Source of the DNA: Mesostigma viride
Lineage: Eukaryota > Streptophyta > Mesostigmatophyceae > Mesostigmatales > Mesostigmataceae
NCBI GenBank assembly: GCA_009746045.1
Contig: RPFO01000670.1
Location: forward strand, 1,341,454 to 1,405,453
Reading direction: 5' to 3'
Length of the DNA: 64,000 nucleotides
Every line of letters starts with the position of its first letter. Positions within the stretch are counted from its first letter, which is position 1. Positions 46,475-56,069 of the stretch are shown here, one piece after another. The notes beneath the pieces are model-generated. The model was not told the origin of the DNA. It saw nothing but the letters and a program-made list of their open reading frames with translations, and searched no databases. Both the position numbers and the translations under genes were made by a program.

Positions 46475-47266
46475 CTATGCTGCGTGAGGACGACCTGGCC
46501 ACGGGCCCAGTCCAGAAAGCCACAGGCAAAGAGGCGAAGGAAAGGCTCTACCGCGATCAGGCAAAGGGCCCGCAGGGGTAGGCTCTACTGCGACATCCCG
46601 GGTCGACCGAGGGGACGACGGGACCGGAGAGGGAGGGACAGACACCGAGGAGGCGGACGCAGCGCTCGAGGCAGAATAATCTGGAGTATAATGTACCTCA
46701 GCTGGGGCGCCCGAAGGGGTAGGACCACTAACCGCTAGTCCCGCCGACTGATCAGCTATCTCCATGAACTCTACGGCCCGTAAAAGGTCGCAGGGGTTCT
46801 CGTCTACCTCAGCATCACCCTCAGCTGGAAGCCACGGGAACACCTCCCGTAGGCAGGTACGGCCCACAGGAGTGGAGAGGTAGGAGAACACACGGCAACA
46901 CCGGAGAACCGCATCTATCTGCCCCAAGGCGGGACAGCTGGAACCACACCCCAACAAACAGTGTCCGGCATCATCGAAACCGTGCAGGACAAGCTGGTGC
47001 GGCTCATCAGGGGAAGGACCATACCACGTGACCCCGAAGAGGGCCGCCCTGACTAAGCTCGCATGTTGGGCCTGAAGGGCCGGCTGCACAACGCCACCCC
47101 GGTAACATGATCGCGACACCCAACGGCCCGGAAGGGCCTCGAAATACAGCTCAGGGTCCGGTAGGGGCAGGGACGGCAGCGGGCTCTCAGCCGGAGGGGT
47201 AGGCTCGTCATGACGGCTGCGGAGGGGAGGGGACAACCAACCACCCGTCGACAGCAGACATAACAT
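46475..47266 (-). CDS. Extra ORF downstream of pol in the Gypsy element, unknown function
   Basis: 263 aa, starting 22 bp after the pol stop and on the same strand. It begins MLCLLSTGGWLSPPLRSRHD. The first ~165 residues have mixed composition with several Cys and Trp (SRSCYRGGVVQP, LLGCGSSCPALGQIDAVLRC). The last ~100 residues are Ser/Pro/Ala-rich and look disordered. I see no clear signal peptide or membrane span, so an envelope identity is not supported despite the env-like position. The reading frame is intact in an otherwise young element, which argues it may be translated. Confidence 0.5.
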   Translation of the reverse strand: MLCLLSTGGWLSPPLRSRHDEPTPPAESPLPSLPLPDPELYFEALPGRWVSRSCYRGGVVQPALQAQHASLVRAALFGVTWYGPSPDEPHQLVLHGFDDAGHCLLGCGSSCPALGQIDAVLRCCRVFSYLSTPVGRTCLREVFPWLPAEGDAEVDENPCDLLRAVEFMEIADQSAGLAVSGPTPSGAPAEVHYTPDYSASSAASASSVSVPPSPVPSSPRSTRDVAVEPTPAGPLPDRGRAFPSPLCLWLSGLGPWPGRPHAA

Positions 47267-47287
47267 AAGAGAGGAGAAGGCCTACGA

Positions 47288-50200
47288 CTAGAGCTTGTGC
47301 AGGGTTTTATATTCCTGCAGCAGGCGACTACACCCATCTAGCTCACTCTCCGTATACCAAACCTTATCTACTTCACTACGAGCATACATCCACTTCACTT
47401 TATACTGACGCTGGGTACCGCGGCCCTTTTTGATATCTCGATGGGCCACGATGCTTTCTACTTCGTCTTCTACTTCCCCAGTGTCAGGATTATGCTCTAA
47501 AGGGGCAGGCGCTAACTCCCTGCCAGCGAACGTACTAGGGTGGTACAGTTTAAGCTGGCTCCTATGGAAGGTGTTTGAATGCGTTTGCCAAGAGGTAGGG
47601 ATATCGACCTTATACAAGAAATTTCCTACCCTAGACAACACATGGAAGGGTCCTAAGAAGGCAGGCCTAAGTTTGACCTTCAGTTCTGCTTCAAACTTAT
47701 GAGCAAAACGGCCAACACGGGGGCCTTCTACTAATACTAGATCTCCTACTTCTATCTCAGGTGCTCGTCTATCTAAGGAGGCACGCAACCTAGCAAGGTA
47801 CTTAGCCTGAGCTTTTTGATACCCTGAGATCGCGTGGTCATGAGCAGTTTTCATTCTATCTAGTAAGGACTGTACACCTTCTACAGTATCTCGGGACACA
47901 TCATCCTTGTCCCGTAGAGGACTAGCTAAGAGAGAGGTAGGGGTAAGGGGCTGTCTCCCAGTATCTAAGAAGAAGGGCGTATATCCATGCGCAGCTTGGG
48001 GACAATTGTTGAGGGAGAACTCTACCAAACATAAATAATCCTCCCAATCACTACCCGAGCCATTAACATAGTGCCTAAGCGCTTCTTCTACTACTCTATT
48101 AAGACGCTCTACTAAATGAGAGGAGGAGGAGTGGTAGGCAGTACCGTAGGTAACCTTGGTACCGATGGCAGCGAAAAACTGCTGCCAAAAATCTGAGGTA
48201 AATAATTTATCCTTATCACTAATAAACTGCCTACTCAATCCATGATATCTATATACATTATTGAGGTATAGGCGTGCGCAATCACGTGCGGTGAGTTCTA
48301 AAGGACACGGCACAAGATGGCACATACGAGTAAAACGATCTATGAACACAAGGATTTGGGCATTGCCCCTATCATTCTTTCTAAAAGGTCCTACAAAATC
48401 CATCATGATAGAATCCCAAGGCATGATAGGGTCAGGCAAGGTCCTAGGTTCTGCTATCTGTCCTACATTATTGGGTTTCATTTCCTGGCAAGATTGACAA
48501 GTTCTAACATACTCATCCACATCCTTATAAAGGGAAGGCCAGTAATAAGAGCGGGCTACTAGGTCCCGTACCCGTTTACCACCCTGGTGAGCAGCTAAGT
48601 CATGCAACTCAAAGAGCAAGGAGGAGCGACAGATAGGAGGGACATACAGGCGCCATTGAGGGGGAGAATCTGCTATCTGCACATATAAAAACCCACCTAC
48701 AAATTTACAAGGGTGCTTGCCTAATTGTTGGGGATGTGCAGCAATGGCAGCTAATGCTTCCGGCTCAGTGGCCGTAAATCTACTAATAAGGCGTTCAAGA
48801 TCAGAGGTAGGCATCGCTACAGAAGTATCCAGAACAGGTTTAAAGAGATCTCCTACCGCCTTGCCGAAGAGAAGGGGAGGTCCTAGAGGGACTACGTTTT
48901 CATAAGACTTTCCTGACCTAGTCGCTATATGGCTAAGCGGTATAGAAATTTTATTTTTCCCCTCCCCCCCCACCGAGGCCACAGGAAGGGCCTCACACGG
49001 GAGAGAGAGTCCTACGTGAGAAAGGAGATCAGGCATGCGAACAGCTGTATGAAAGAGGTAGGCATAGGAATCATCATCAGGTAGTTCACCATAAGGGGTT
49101 ACACCCATAGTAGTAGGAACTAGAGTAATATTGAGAACATCAAGGTCCTCGAAGAAGGAATAGTCTGCACGACGAGAGAGTGCATCTGGTACTATGTTAT
49201 CTACACCCTTGACATACTGAAGTTTAAAAGGGGAAAACTGTGCTAAAAATTCCATCCAGCGCGCTTGCCGAGGGGTAAGGTTGGGTTGGGAGAGAAGATG
49301 GGTAAGGGGACGATGATCCGTTTGGATAACTAACCTATAAGGATCTAGCTCACAGGGTTCATTCAGGCAGACATCAAATTGAGCACCTTTAAGGAAGTGC
49401 TGCCACGCGTGGCAACAATACACCACCGCTAAGAGTTCCTGCTGGTGGACGGGATAGTTACGCTCCGCAGGGAGCATTGTCCTAGAGATATATTCAATTG
49501 GCTGTAAGCCCTGACCCTGATCCTGGAGAAGGACACCACCTATAGCTACTTTACTAGCATCTGTAGCCACAACAAAGGGTTTAGTAGTATCCGGTAGGAT
49601 GAGTACAGGAGGGGAAAGGAGTAGGGATTTTAGGCACTGAAAAGCAGACTGACACTCACTACTCCAAACAAAGGGGATATCCTTCTTTAATAAATGATTA
49701 ATAGGGGCTGCTATAGTGGCGAAACGCGGGATAAAACGCCTATAGTAAGAAGCAATTCCTAGGAAACTACGTACACCTTTAACGTCGGTAGGAGTAGGCC
49801 ATTCCTGAATTGACTTAGTTTTATCCGGGTCGGTAGCGACCCCGGCATCTGACAGAACGTGCCCTAAAAATGGGACACTCCTACCCGAACGCACTTTAGC
49901 ACGGCGCGCCCACAAAGAATTTTCAGCCATTATTTCTAATACTTTCTTTAAATCACGTAGGTGCGTTTCAAAATCAGGAGAGTAAATAAGAATATCATCT
50001 AAGTAAGCTTGAGCACAAGAACGGTCATGCTCAGATAAAGAAACAGAGGAGAAGGAGGGATCCTTTAGATCAGAGGACACCTGAGGAAGATGAGAATTTC
50101 CCATAACAGGTCTAAGCACTTCATTCATTAACATTTGAAAAGAGGCAGGCGAGTTACAGAGTCCCATAGCCGCTACTCTAAACTGGTAATGACCAAAAGG

Positions 50201-51307
50201 GGTAGCAAAGGCGGTTTTATGGCAATCCTCAGGAGCTATCCGCAACTGCCAAAAACCATCCGCACAATCCAGTACTGTGAAACAAGTGGAACCTTTAACC
50301 TTATTAAATATATCGTCAATACGAGGTAGAGGGTATTTAGATTTCACAGTAATATCATTCAACTTCCTATAATCAGTAACTAGGCGAAACTTGCCATTTG
50401 GCTTAGGAACTAACAGGACACCAGCTGAGTAGGGGGAGTTACTAGGCTCTATCAATCCTGCTTCTAATAATGACACTAAAATCTGTTTTAGTTCCTTTAA
50501 CTCGGTAGGGCCCATTCTATACATCGGAGAGTGCGTAGGAACTGCACCGTCCTTGATAACTACACGGTGTAAAACAGAACGAGGAGGAGGATAAGAAGGA
50601 GTCTTTTCTTCAAATACTTTTGAGGAATCTATCACAGCCATGTATCTTACTATTTCATTTTCAGTAAATCCTACTCCTATTGTATCCACTGTATTTACAT
50701 CTATATCCACACTATTGTTAGTGCTAGGTATCTGTTGTACTTCTAACTGAAGGAACATACATAATAGGTATCCATTTTGCTTTAATTCAGAACGTAATTC
50801 GTCATTTGACATTATTACTTCAGGTATAGGTCTTACAGGAGGATCAACAGGTGTAGGAGGAGTAATATCTACCAAGGATAAATTTTCCAATCTATAATGA
50901 CGTTCAGGTACCCAGTAAGAGCTATCTGGAAACCAAATGACCATGGTATCATAATTAATAGTAATCTTATTATCCTGGTGCCAATCTAATCCTAGTAATA
51001 CATCAGCGGTAGTGATAGGGCCTATAGTGGCCGTCAGGTTGACAGTACGTCCTTGTATAACCATGGGAAGGGACACCGTACCCGGGGAATGACTGGTGCG
51101 ACCATCAGCATAATGAACAGTAACGGGTTTGGTGTGAGGGGTAGGGACTAGTCCTAAACGTCTAACTAGGGCCTCGCTCACAAAGGAGCTAGCCGCACCG
51201 CTATCTACCAACACAGAGACATTCAAGAGTTCATCAGCATGCAAGAAGGGGTCTACAACAGTGTGAGGGACGGTTAAACCACCATTCAAGAACATAAGAG
51301 GACGCAC
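47288..51307 (-). CDS. pol: Gypsy Pol polyprotein: protease, RT, RNase H, integrase, chromodomain
   Basis: A single intact ORF of 1339 aa. Protease LVDSGAASSFV (D35 active site). Reverse transcriptase from about 255, with TDYRKLNDIT, FATPFGHYQFRVAAMGLCNS and the catalytic YLDD at 435-438. RNase H ATDASKVAIGGVLLQDQ about 581. Integrase zinc domain H902, H907, C937, C940, then core D970 (IMMDFVGPF) and FISDKDKLFTSDF. The C-terminus has VESIVAHRDIKKGRGTQRQY followed by KVKWMYARSEVDKVWYTESE, a chromodomain. That makes the element a chromovirus-type one, whose integration is thought to be guided by histone marks. Oddity: about 25 extra residues lie between RPVMG and YLDD (about 404-434), where relatives have only a few. 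It starts at the first ATG after the Gag-end stop. Confidence 0.93.
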   Translation of the reverse strand: MRPLMFLNGGLTVPHTVVDPFLHADELLNVSVLVDSGAASSFVSEALVRRLGLVPTPHTKPVTVHYADGRTSHSPGTVSLPMVIQGRTVNLTATIGPITTADVLLGLDWHQDNKITINYDTMVIWFPDSSYWVPERHYRLENLSLVDITPPTPVDPPVRPIPEVIMSNDELRSELKQNGYLLCMFLQLEVQQIPSTNNSVDIDVNTVDTIGVGFTENEIVRYMAVIDSSKVFEEKTPSYPPPRSVLHRVVIKDGAVPTHSPMYRMGPTELKELKQILVSLLEAGLIEPSNSPYSAGVLLVPKPNGKFRLVTDYRKLNDITVKSKYPLPRIDDIFNKVKGSTCFTVLDCADGFWQLRIAPEDCHKTAFATPFGHYQFRVAAMGLCNSPASFQMLMNEVLRPVMGNSHLPQVSSDLKDPSFSSVSLSEHDRSCAQAYLDDILIYSPDFETHLRDLKKVLEIMAENSLWARRAKVRSGRSVPFLGHVLSDAGVATDPDKTKSIQEWPTPTDVKGVRSFLGIASYYRRFIPRFATIAAPINHLLKKDIPFVWSSECQSAFQCLKSLLLSPPVLILPDTTKPFVVATDASKVAIGGVLLQDQGQGLQPIEYISRTMLPAERNYPVHQQELLAVVYCCHAWQHFLKGAQFDVCLNEPCELDPYRLVIQTDHRPLTHLLSQPNLTPRQARWMEFLAQFSPFKLQYVKGVDNIVPDALSRRADYSFFEDLDVLNITLVPTTMGVTPYGELPDDDSYAYLFHTAVRMPDLLSHVGLSLPCEALPVASVGGEGKNKISIPLSHIATRSGKSYENVVPLGPPLLFGKAVGDLFKPVLDTSVAMPTSDLERLISRFTATEPEALAAIAAHPQQLGKHPCKFVGGFLYVQIADSPPQWRLYVPPICRSSLLFELHDLAAHQGGKRVRDLVARSYYWPSLYKDVDEYVRTCQSCQEMKPNNVGQIAEPRTLPDPIMPWDSIMMDFVGPFRKNDRGNAQILVFIDRFTRMCHLVPCPLELTARDCARLYLNNVYRYHGLSRQFISDKDKLFTSDFWQQFFAAIGTKVTYGTAYHSSSSHLVERLNRVVEEALRHYVNGSGSDWEDYLCLVEFSLNNCPQAAHGYTPFFLDTGRQPLTPTSLLASPLRDKDDVSRDTVEGVQSLLDRMKTAHDHAISGYQKAQAKYLARLRASLDRRAPEIEVGDLVLVEGPRVGRFAHKFEAELKVKLRPAFLGPFHVLSRVGNFLYKVDIPTSWQTHSNTFHRSQLKLYHPSTFAGRELAPAPLEHNPDTGEVEDEVESIVAHRDIKKGRGTQRQYKVKWMYARSEVDKVWYTESELDGCSRLLQEYKTLHKL

Positions 51308-51420
51308 ACGTAGTGGTAGGGATGATTCAGCTCCTACAGAGGTTATAAAAACAGGCAGGCAAAAATTAATATCTGGGGTACTATCTAAGGACCTGTCCAG
51401 GTTACCCCCGGCTGACAGGC

Positions 51421-53154
51421 CTACTGTTCCCCCTCCCCCCCCAAATCCATAGGAACGAACCCCGAAGAAGACCCTGGCGGAAAAGCCACTGCTGGAGGGT
51501 CACGAGGGATTGAAGAGGGTGCGGGAGCCTGATTATCATAGGGGAACCCTGGGGATCCTGTCTGCACAGCATTCAGCCTACTAGGGGTAGCTGAAGGAAT
51601 GCGTCCTGAAGTGGGACGAATAGGAGCACGCTGAGGGGTACGAGGAGGGCGAGCGTCGGGATGAGGGGGAGCACCCGAAAGGAACTTGGGGCACTCACGT
51701 TTAAGATGACCTACTTCCTTACAATGATAGCAGGTAATATGAGAGACATCCAGAGCTGAAAGGTCAGTCACACAGATATCTAATTCTTCTACATAGGAGT
51801 TCTCCTCCTCAGGGGTAAGGATAATATTATTAATACGGGAACGGGTAGGAAGAGAAGGCGTGGAGAAGAAATCTGCTACACGTAAAGATGCTGGCGCACA
51901 TGCTTGAGGGGCAGGTCAGTAAAACGGTAGGCAGAGAACTGGCGTTTGACTTCACGCAATAGGGTCTACTGAGGCCTGAAGGAAGCGGCACGCACTTCTG
52001 CACCCGACAATCCCTAATTCGTACCATCTGAGCATCAAACTCTTTCATATATTCTTTAAAGGATTTGGTACCCTGCTGCAAGGTGCCAAAGGCTAATCTA
52101 TCCTGCCAATCTGAATCAGGAGGGACTAAATGGTTCTCTAAACGCTTAAACAATTCTGCTACAGAGTTTGGGTAGGCATGAGAGGCAAGAGACTCACACT
52201 GATGAGGTTAGCAAGTTCAGGAGTAATGCAGGTAGTAAGATAATGAGGAACTAGTACAGCATCAGAGAGGCGCCACCTATTGTGGTTCTGCCAGGACTCT
52301 GTGTTCTGGGTGAGCAACATAATAAAGGTGAAAAACTGTTGAGGGGTAGACTTGACATCCAGCTTAGGAAGGTTAGCAAAGAGGGGAAGAGCAGGGGCTT
52401 AGGGGGATTAGAAGAATCAGTTTTTCCCATAGGGCCACTATCTTCCACTGCTACATAAGCGGGATAGAAGGAAGGAATAGGAAAAGTCTTGGGTAGGGGT
52501 CTAGAGGGAGCCACCGTTTCAGGATGGTGCCCATAGAGAAGGGGACAGTATATTGCTCACGAAGAGAGGAATAGGCAAAATGATCATAATTCCTATCATC
52601 TAGGGCATGGTACTGAAATCATTATTAACTTCTAAATCAGCCACACGGGTAGGAACCTGGGCAGCCTCATAGGCCGTCTCAGGGTAGGACCAGGAAGCAG
52701 GTGGGTAAAAGGGAACTGCACTAGGGCGCCCAGAAGGGCCGACAGGGGCCGAGGTACGACCCGTGTTAATAGCAGGCATTGAAGGCACAGGGTGGGAAGG
52801 AGGCCTAAGCATTGTTAGTTGTGAGGACCTGCTGGAGGGTTGAGCCAAGGTTGCAGAAGGGGCAGGGGCCTGGTTCACAACGAAAGAAGGTCCTCACTAA
52901 ATCTGACTTGGGAAATACGTTGTTCATAGGTAGGTGGGGTAAGTGAGGGACGACGGCGACCACCAGCAGCAGGAGAAGGAGGTGAGGTACGCAGATTACC
53001 TTGAGGAGTGAGATGGTGTACCGTTTCAAGGAGTCCCGTCGGTTACCACGATTGTTGTTAATGTTATTAGTAGTAGTATTATTATTATTATTTAGTAGGA
53101 GTATTGGTAGGTATAGGCGACAGGTTACCACCCATTGGATCCATTTTTGTTTAA
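51421..53154 (-). pseudogene. gag: Gypsy gag region, several frame breaks
   Basis: It appears to start at ATG 53154 (MDPMGGNLSPIPTNTPTK) but meets TAA within an AAT microsatellite after 18 codons. Gag-like segments then continue in alternating frames: a Pro-rich part, FKRLENHLVPPDSDWQDRLA with QGTKSFKEYMKEFDAQMVRI (retrotransposon Gag core), and finally CYHCKEVGHLKRECP, a CCHC zinc knuckle (about 51735-51690), ending at 51421. Either gag is decayed, or the assembly has indels, or recoding is used. Capsid function would need another copy. Confidence 0.7.
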
Positions 53155-53267
53155 GTAAATGATCAAAAATCTAACTGAAAGCAGCAAGGATAAAGGACAA
53201 GGCCTAATATAAGGCAAGGAAAGAAAAGGAAAAGATTTTAATGGTTTAAAGAAAGGAACAATTTAAA

Positions 53268-53660
53268 TCAGTCCTTTTTAACAACAGTAATGGATAGGGA
53301 ACCGAATTCCAAGGTGAGAGGAGTATCTAAGCTAGAAGAGGATGCAGCCCTCTTAGGGGGAGACGAAGGAGGGGTAGCAAAATCTAGAGCTTCTACAGGA
53401 GGGCGACCATGAGGAGTAGAACGTACGTGTAGGCCTAGATCTGATACGCTATGGTCTATAAGGAATTGTTGAGCTTCCTCGAAGGTAACAAATTTCTTAT
53501 ACCTAATTACATTATATGTACGGTTTTGCACTATCTTCCTAGCATCTGACCAAGAGAGGAAAATGGCTGACCATTGAGGGGTAATAACTACGTAATACTT
53601 AGCTAAACTATTATCACTAGATGAATGGGAAGGCGCAGTAAAAACACGACGTTGACTCAT
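53268..53660 (-). CDS. Viroplasmin/RNase H-N-like ORF at the 5' end of the Gypsy element
   Basis: 130 aa, intact. Residues about 19-70 read LAKYYVVITPQWSAIFLSWS, then NVIRYKKFVTFEEAQQFLID. This matches the pattern Y-Y-V-V ... G/A-I-F ... S-W ... V-x-x-Y-K-x-F-x-T-x-x-E-A-x-x-F-L of the small domain known from the N-terminus of eukaryotic RNase H1 and from the plant pararetrovirus inclusion-body protein. It binds RNA/DNA hybrids or double-stranded RNA in RNase H1. The rest is Ser/Pro-rich. Placement ahead of gag as a separate ORF is unusual. It could affect RNA packaging or translation; this is inference. Confidence 0.6.
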   Translation of the reverse strand: MSQRRVFTAPSHSSSDNSLAKYYVVITPQWSAIFLSWSDARKIVQNRTYNVIRYKKFVTFEEAQQFLIDHSVSDLGLHVRSTPHGRPPVEALDFATPPSSPPKRAASSSSLDTPLTLEFGSLSITVVKKD

Positions 53661-54177
53661 GATAACTCACCTGGCGTGTCTTGTGATGTCAAGCTAGACG
53701 AGGTAGGGGTAGGCGACTTAGCTTGACGATCTGGATCACCGAAAGAAGAAGGAGGGCGGGAGTTTCCAGCTCTCGTCCTAAGTCAGCGGCCGGATATCCC
53801 AGCGCTCGTCCTAACACAGCGCCCCGTAACTCTGCGGGTGCGGCCGTCTAATAAAGCAGCAGCACAAGGAAAAAGGTGTAGGTACGGCGACGCTAATCGT
53901 CTCCGAACAGTAATACTCCCCGATCTAAGGCAGGAAACAACCGTAAGCAGGAAAACAAGGCGAAGGACAGGCTAACTACGAAAGGATTTATCCGCTGTGA
54001 GCAGGTCTAGCTTCTAGGTAAAGCGTGTCCCGAAACGGGCAGCACGACGCTCCTAGCTTGAAGGCGACCCGCCCATTACCTATCAAGGAAGTGTCGACTT
54101 CTTGTTCCTGGACGCGGAAGGGGTCTTGAAAAGGTGTATGTGGCAAGGGATAGTCGTCTCGTTCACTACCTACTGAA

Positions 54178-54193
54178 GTTCCTCCGGAACCAT
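54178..54193 (-). other. Candidate primer-binding site of the Gypsy element
   Basis: On the minus strand the sequence directly after the 5' LTR reads A-TGGTTCCGGAGGAAC. A TGG start complements the CCA end of tRNAs, so this is the expected place for a primer site, but I could not assign the tRNA. Confidence 0.4.
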
Positions 54194-54763
54194 TGTTACG
54201 CCGCGGATATCTACCTCCACCTCTACCTCTAATGGGCCTGATACTACCTAAACTGGTCAGGCCTCCTCTACTTAACCCTCTGGCGAAAGACGAACGTGAC
54301 GGAGCTGATCTCAATGCATTAACGTAAGTGTTGCTATAATACGCCATACAACCATTTACCAAAACCCGTTTACTCCAGGAATAGAGGAAGGAAACACAAC
54401 TACACTGCCGTGACCCAAGCCTAAATGTGTCAATTCACTTAACACACGCCGAGTAACCACACAAGGAGTGGAACGTGCATAAATGGTCACCAACGGTCCA
54501 ACAGGCTCGGGCCGACCTGGCCCTCGCCTGCAGAACCACAGAAACACAGGCAGGCACAGATGCACGCCGGTCCACTACATTCTACAAAAGGATAAGGACC
54601 ACTAATATAGTACGCGGCGCGGCGCCCAAAGGCACCCAATATACCACAGTACTGTTACGGGGACAATCATGTCCAGACTAGAACTGCACGTAACCTAGGA
54701 ACAACCGAGGCCAAGGACCTAATTTACGTCCGTAACTACAACGAATTGTTACGCGACGTAACA
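54194..54763 (-). repeat. 5' LTR of the Gypsy element
   Basis: 570 bp, partner of 45364-45935. It carries the promoter for the element's transcript on the minus strand. Confidence 0.93.
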
Positions 54764-55300
54764 GTATGCCTCGCATTTCGGACGAGATTAGGCAGCGTAG
54801 GATAACATTTGTAGGCCATCTTGCTCGCACCAGTCACTGAGGTCGACACCGCCCCTGGTCTGGCCGGCCCCCAGCGGCTTGGCCAACCAGGGCGGCACAT
54901 CCTGACCTGGCCTGGCCCCAAGGACATTCCTAGAAAGCTAGGTAAGCCTGCCATGAACTATGTACATCCAGATGTTGCTGGCCGACCAAGTGGTCCCAGC
55001 TCAGTTTGAACACCGCATTCACTCCGGCCCTCTCTCTTCTTCAAGGACTGCCATGCAGAACAAGAAGCGGTGGCAGAAGATTGTCCAGGCTCACACGCCA
55101 GCCCCTGTGGGCAAGCCCCCTCCCCCCAAGCGGAAGGGGCGTTTTGCTGAATAGTGTAGTTAGGATTATCTAGACTAGATAGCCTAGAGTTAGGTTCGTT
55201 CGATTACGCGGCCTCCCCCACCTCCATCCATCCAGCAAGGAATATGTGCTACATGATCTCCCAACGGAGACATGTTATAATAAATAATTTAATTTAATTT
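54764..55300 (+). pseudogene. LINE 3' portion, continuation of 44466-45363 after the Gypsy insertion
   Basis: Resumes at GTATGCCTCGCATTTCGGAC (target duplication) and encodes the tail seen in the sister copy: GPQRLGQPGRHILTWPGPKD, then AMQNKKRWQKIVQAHTPAPV and a stop at 55152-55154. The 3' UTR follows with GGAATATGTGCTACATGATC and an AT-rich end (TAATTTAATTT) near 55300. Confidence 0.65.
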
Positions 55301-56069
55301 TAACGTAGTGGTGGTGGCGCGTCGCTGCCGCTTATGGAAGGCCCGAGCAACAATGGTCTGGCTGTGCAGAAAAGCCCGATGAGCAGCAGTGATGTCAGCA
55401 GCAGTGGGGAGCCATGTTATAATTTAATTAAATTTTTTAACTTGTGCAAATGCGGTCAGAAATGTTATCACGTTCATGAACACGTATTCGCCAGATCAGC
55501 TGTTCCAAGCAAGGCCACATATTTGCGTTGGCATTATTGATCGAAGCCATTTATATGAAGATGCAAATTGTTGCAGAGGTTGGGTGCAGGAAATGGGCAT
55601 CTTGGTTTCCAAGTGAGAAAATGTTCATCAGTGAGATCTCGAGCCATTAGGATGATACTGATATGACAACCAACCAGTGTATGCTATGGATGTCTGGCCA
55701 AGACTCCACCATTTGAGGAGTTCGCCATGGCCACCAGGCTGCTTGGCCAGCTGGTATCACAGTGCAGAGCAGCACAAGATGGCATGGGAAGAGTTTCCCA
55801 CTAAAAAACTACACTTCTTCGACATCGCAGGGAATCAGCGCTTTATTGAGGACGCATGCCATCACTCAAGGGGAGTTGGCGGCTATGATGGACCCGTGAT
55901 TCCGTGCCTGGAGAATAAATAATGGGATGGATATCTCAGGTGGAGGTACCATGTATCCCAGCCTCTGCTGATAGAAGCAGACAGTGCACCGCACCCCAAC
56001 TACATGTCGGGTTGAGCCAAGTCTGGCCATTCCACGCTTGTAAGCACGAAAAGTCATCTTCTCAGCACT
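55301..56069. other. Gene-free stretch
   Basis: Only short unrecognised ORFs on both strands. The right part must contain the 3' UTR of the PSRP6-like gene (minus). Confidence 0.35.

Larger units (their letters stand above)
45364..54763 (-). mobile_element. Ty3/Gypsy LTR retrotransposon (chromodomain type), recent insertion
   Basis: 9.4 kb, transcribed on the minus strand. LTRs at 54194-54763 (5') and 45364-45935 (3') differ only by one 2-bp indel that I could find, begin TGTTACG and end CGTAACA. A GTATG duplication flanks both ends (45359-45363 and 54764-54768). A polypurine tract abuts the 3' LTR. Order: 5' LTR, candidate primer site, viroplasmin-like ORF, gag (broken), pol with a chromodomain, extra ORF, PPT, 3' LTR. 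Integrase lies after RNase H, which defines Ty3/Gypsy order. It is nested in a LINE. Confidence 0.93.

Noticed and set aside
46475..47266. Calling the ORF after pol an envelope gene
   Set aside because: Position fits, but no signal peptide, membrane span or cleavage-like site is visible.
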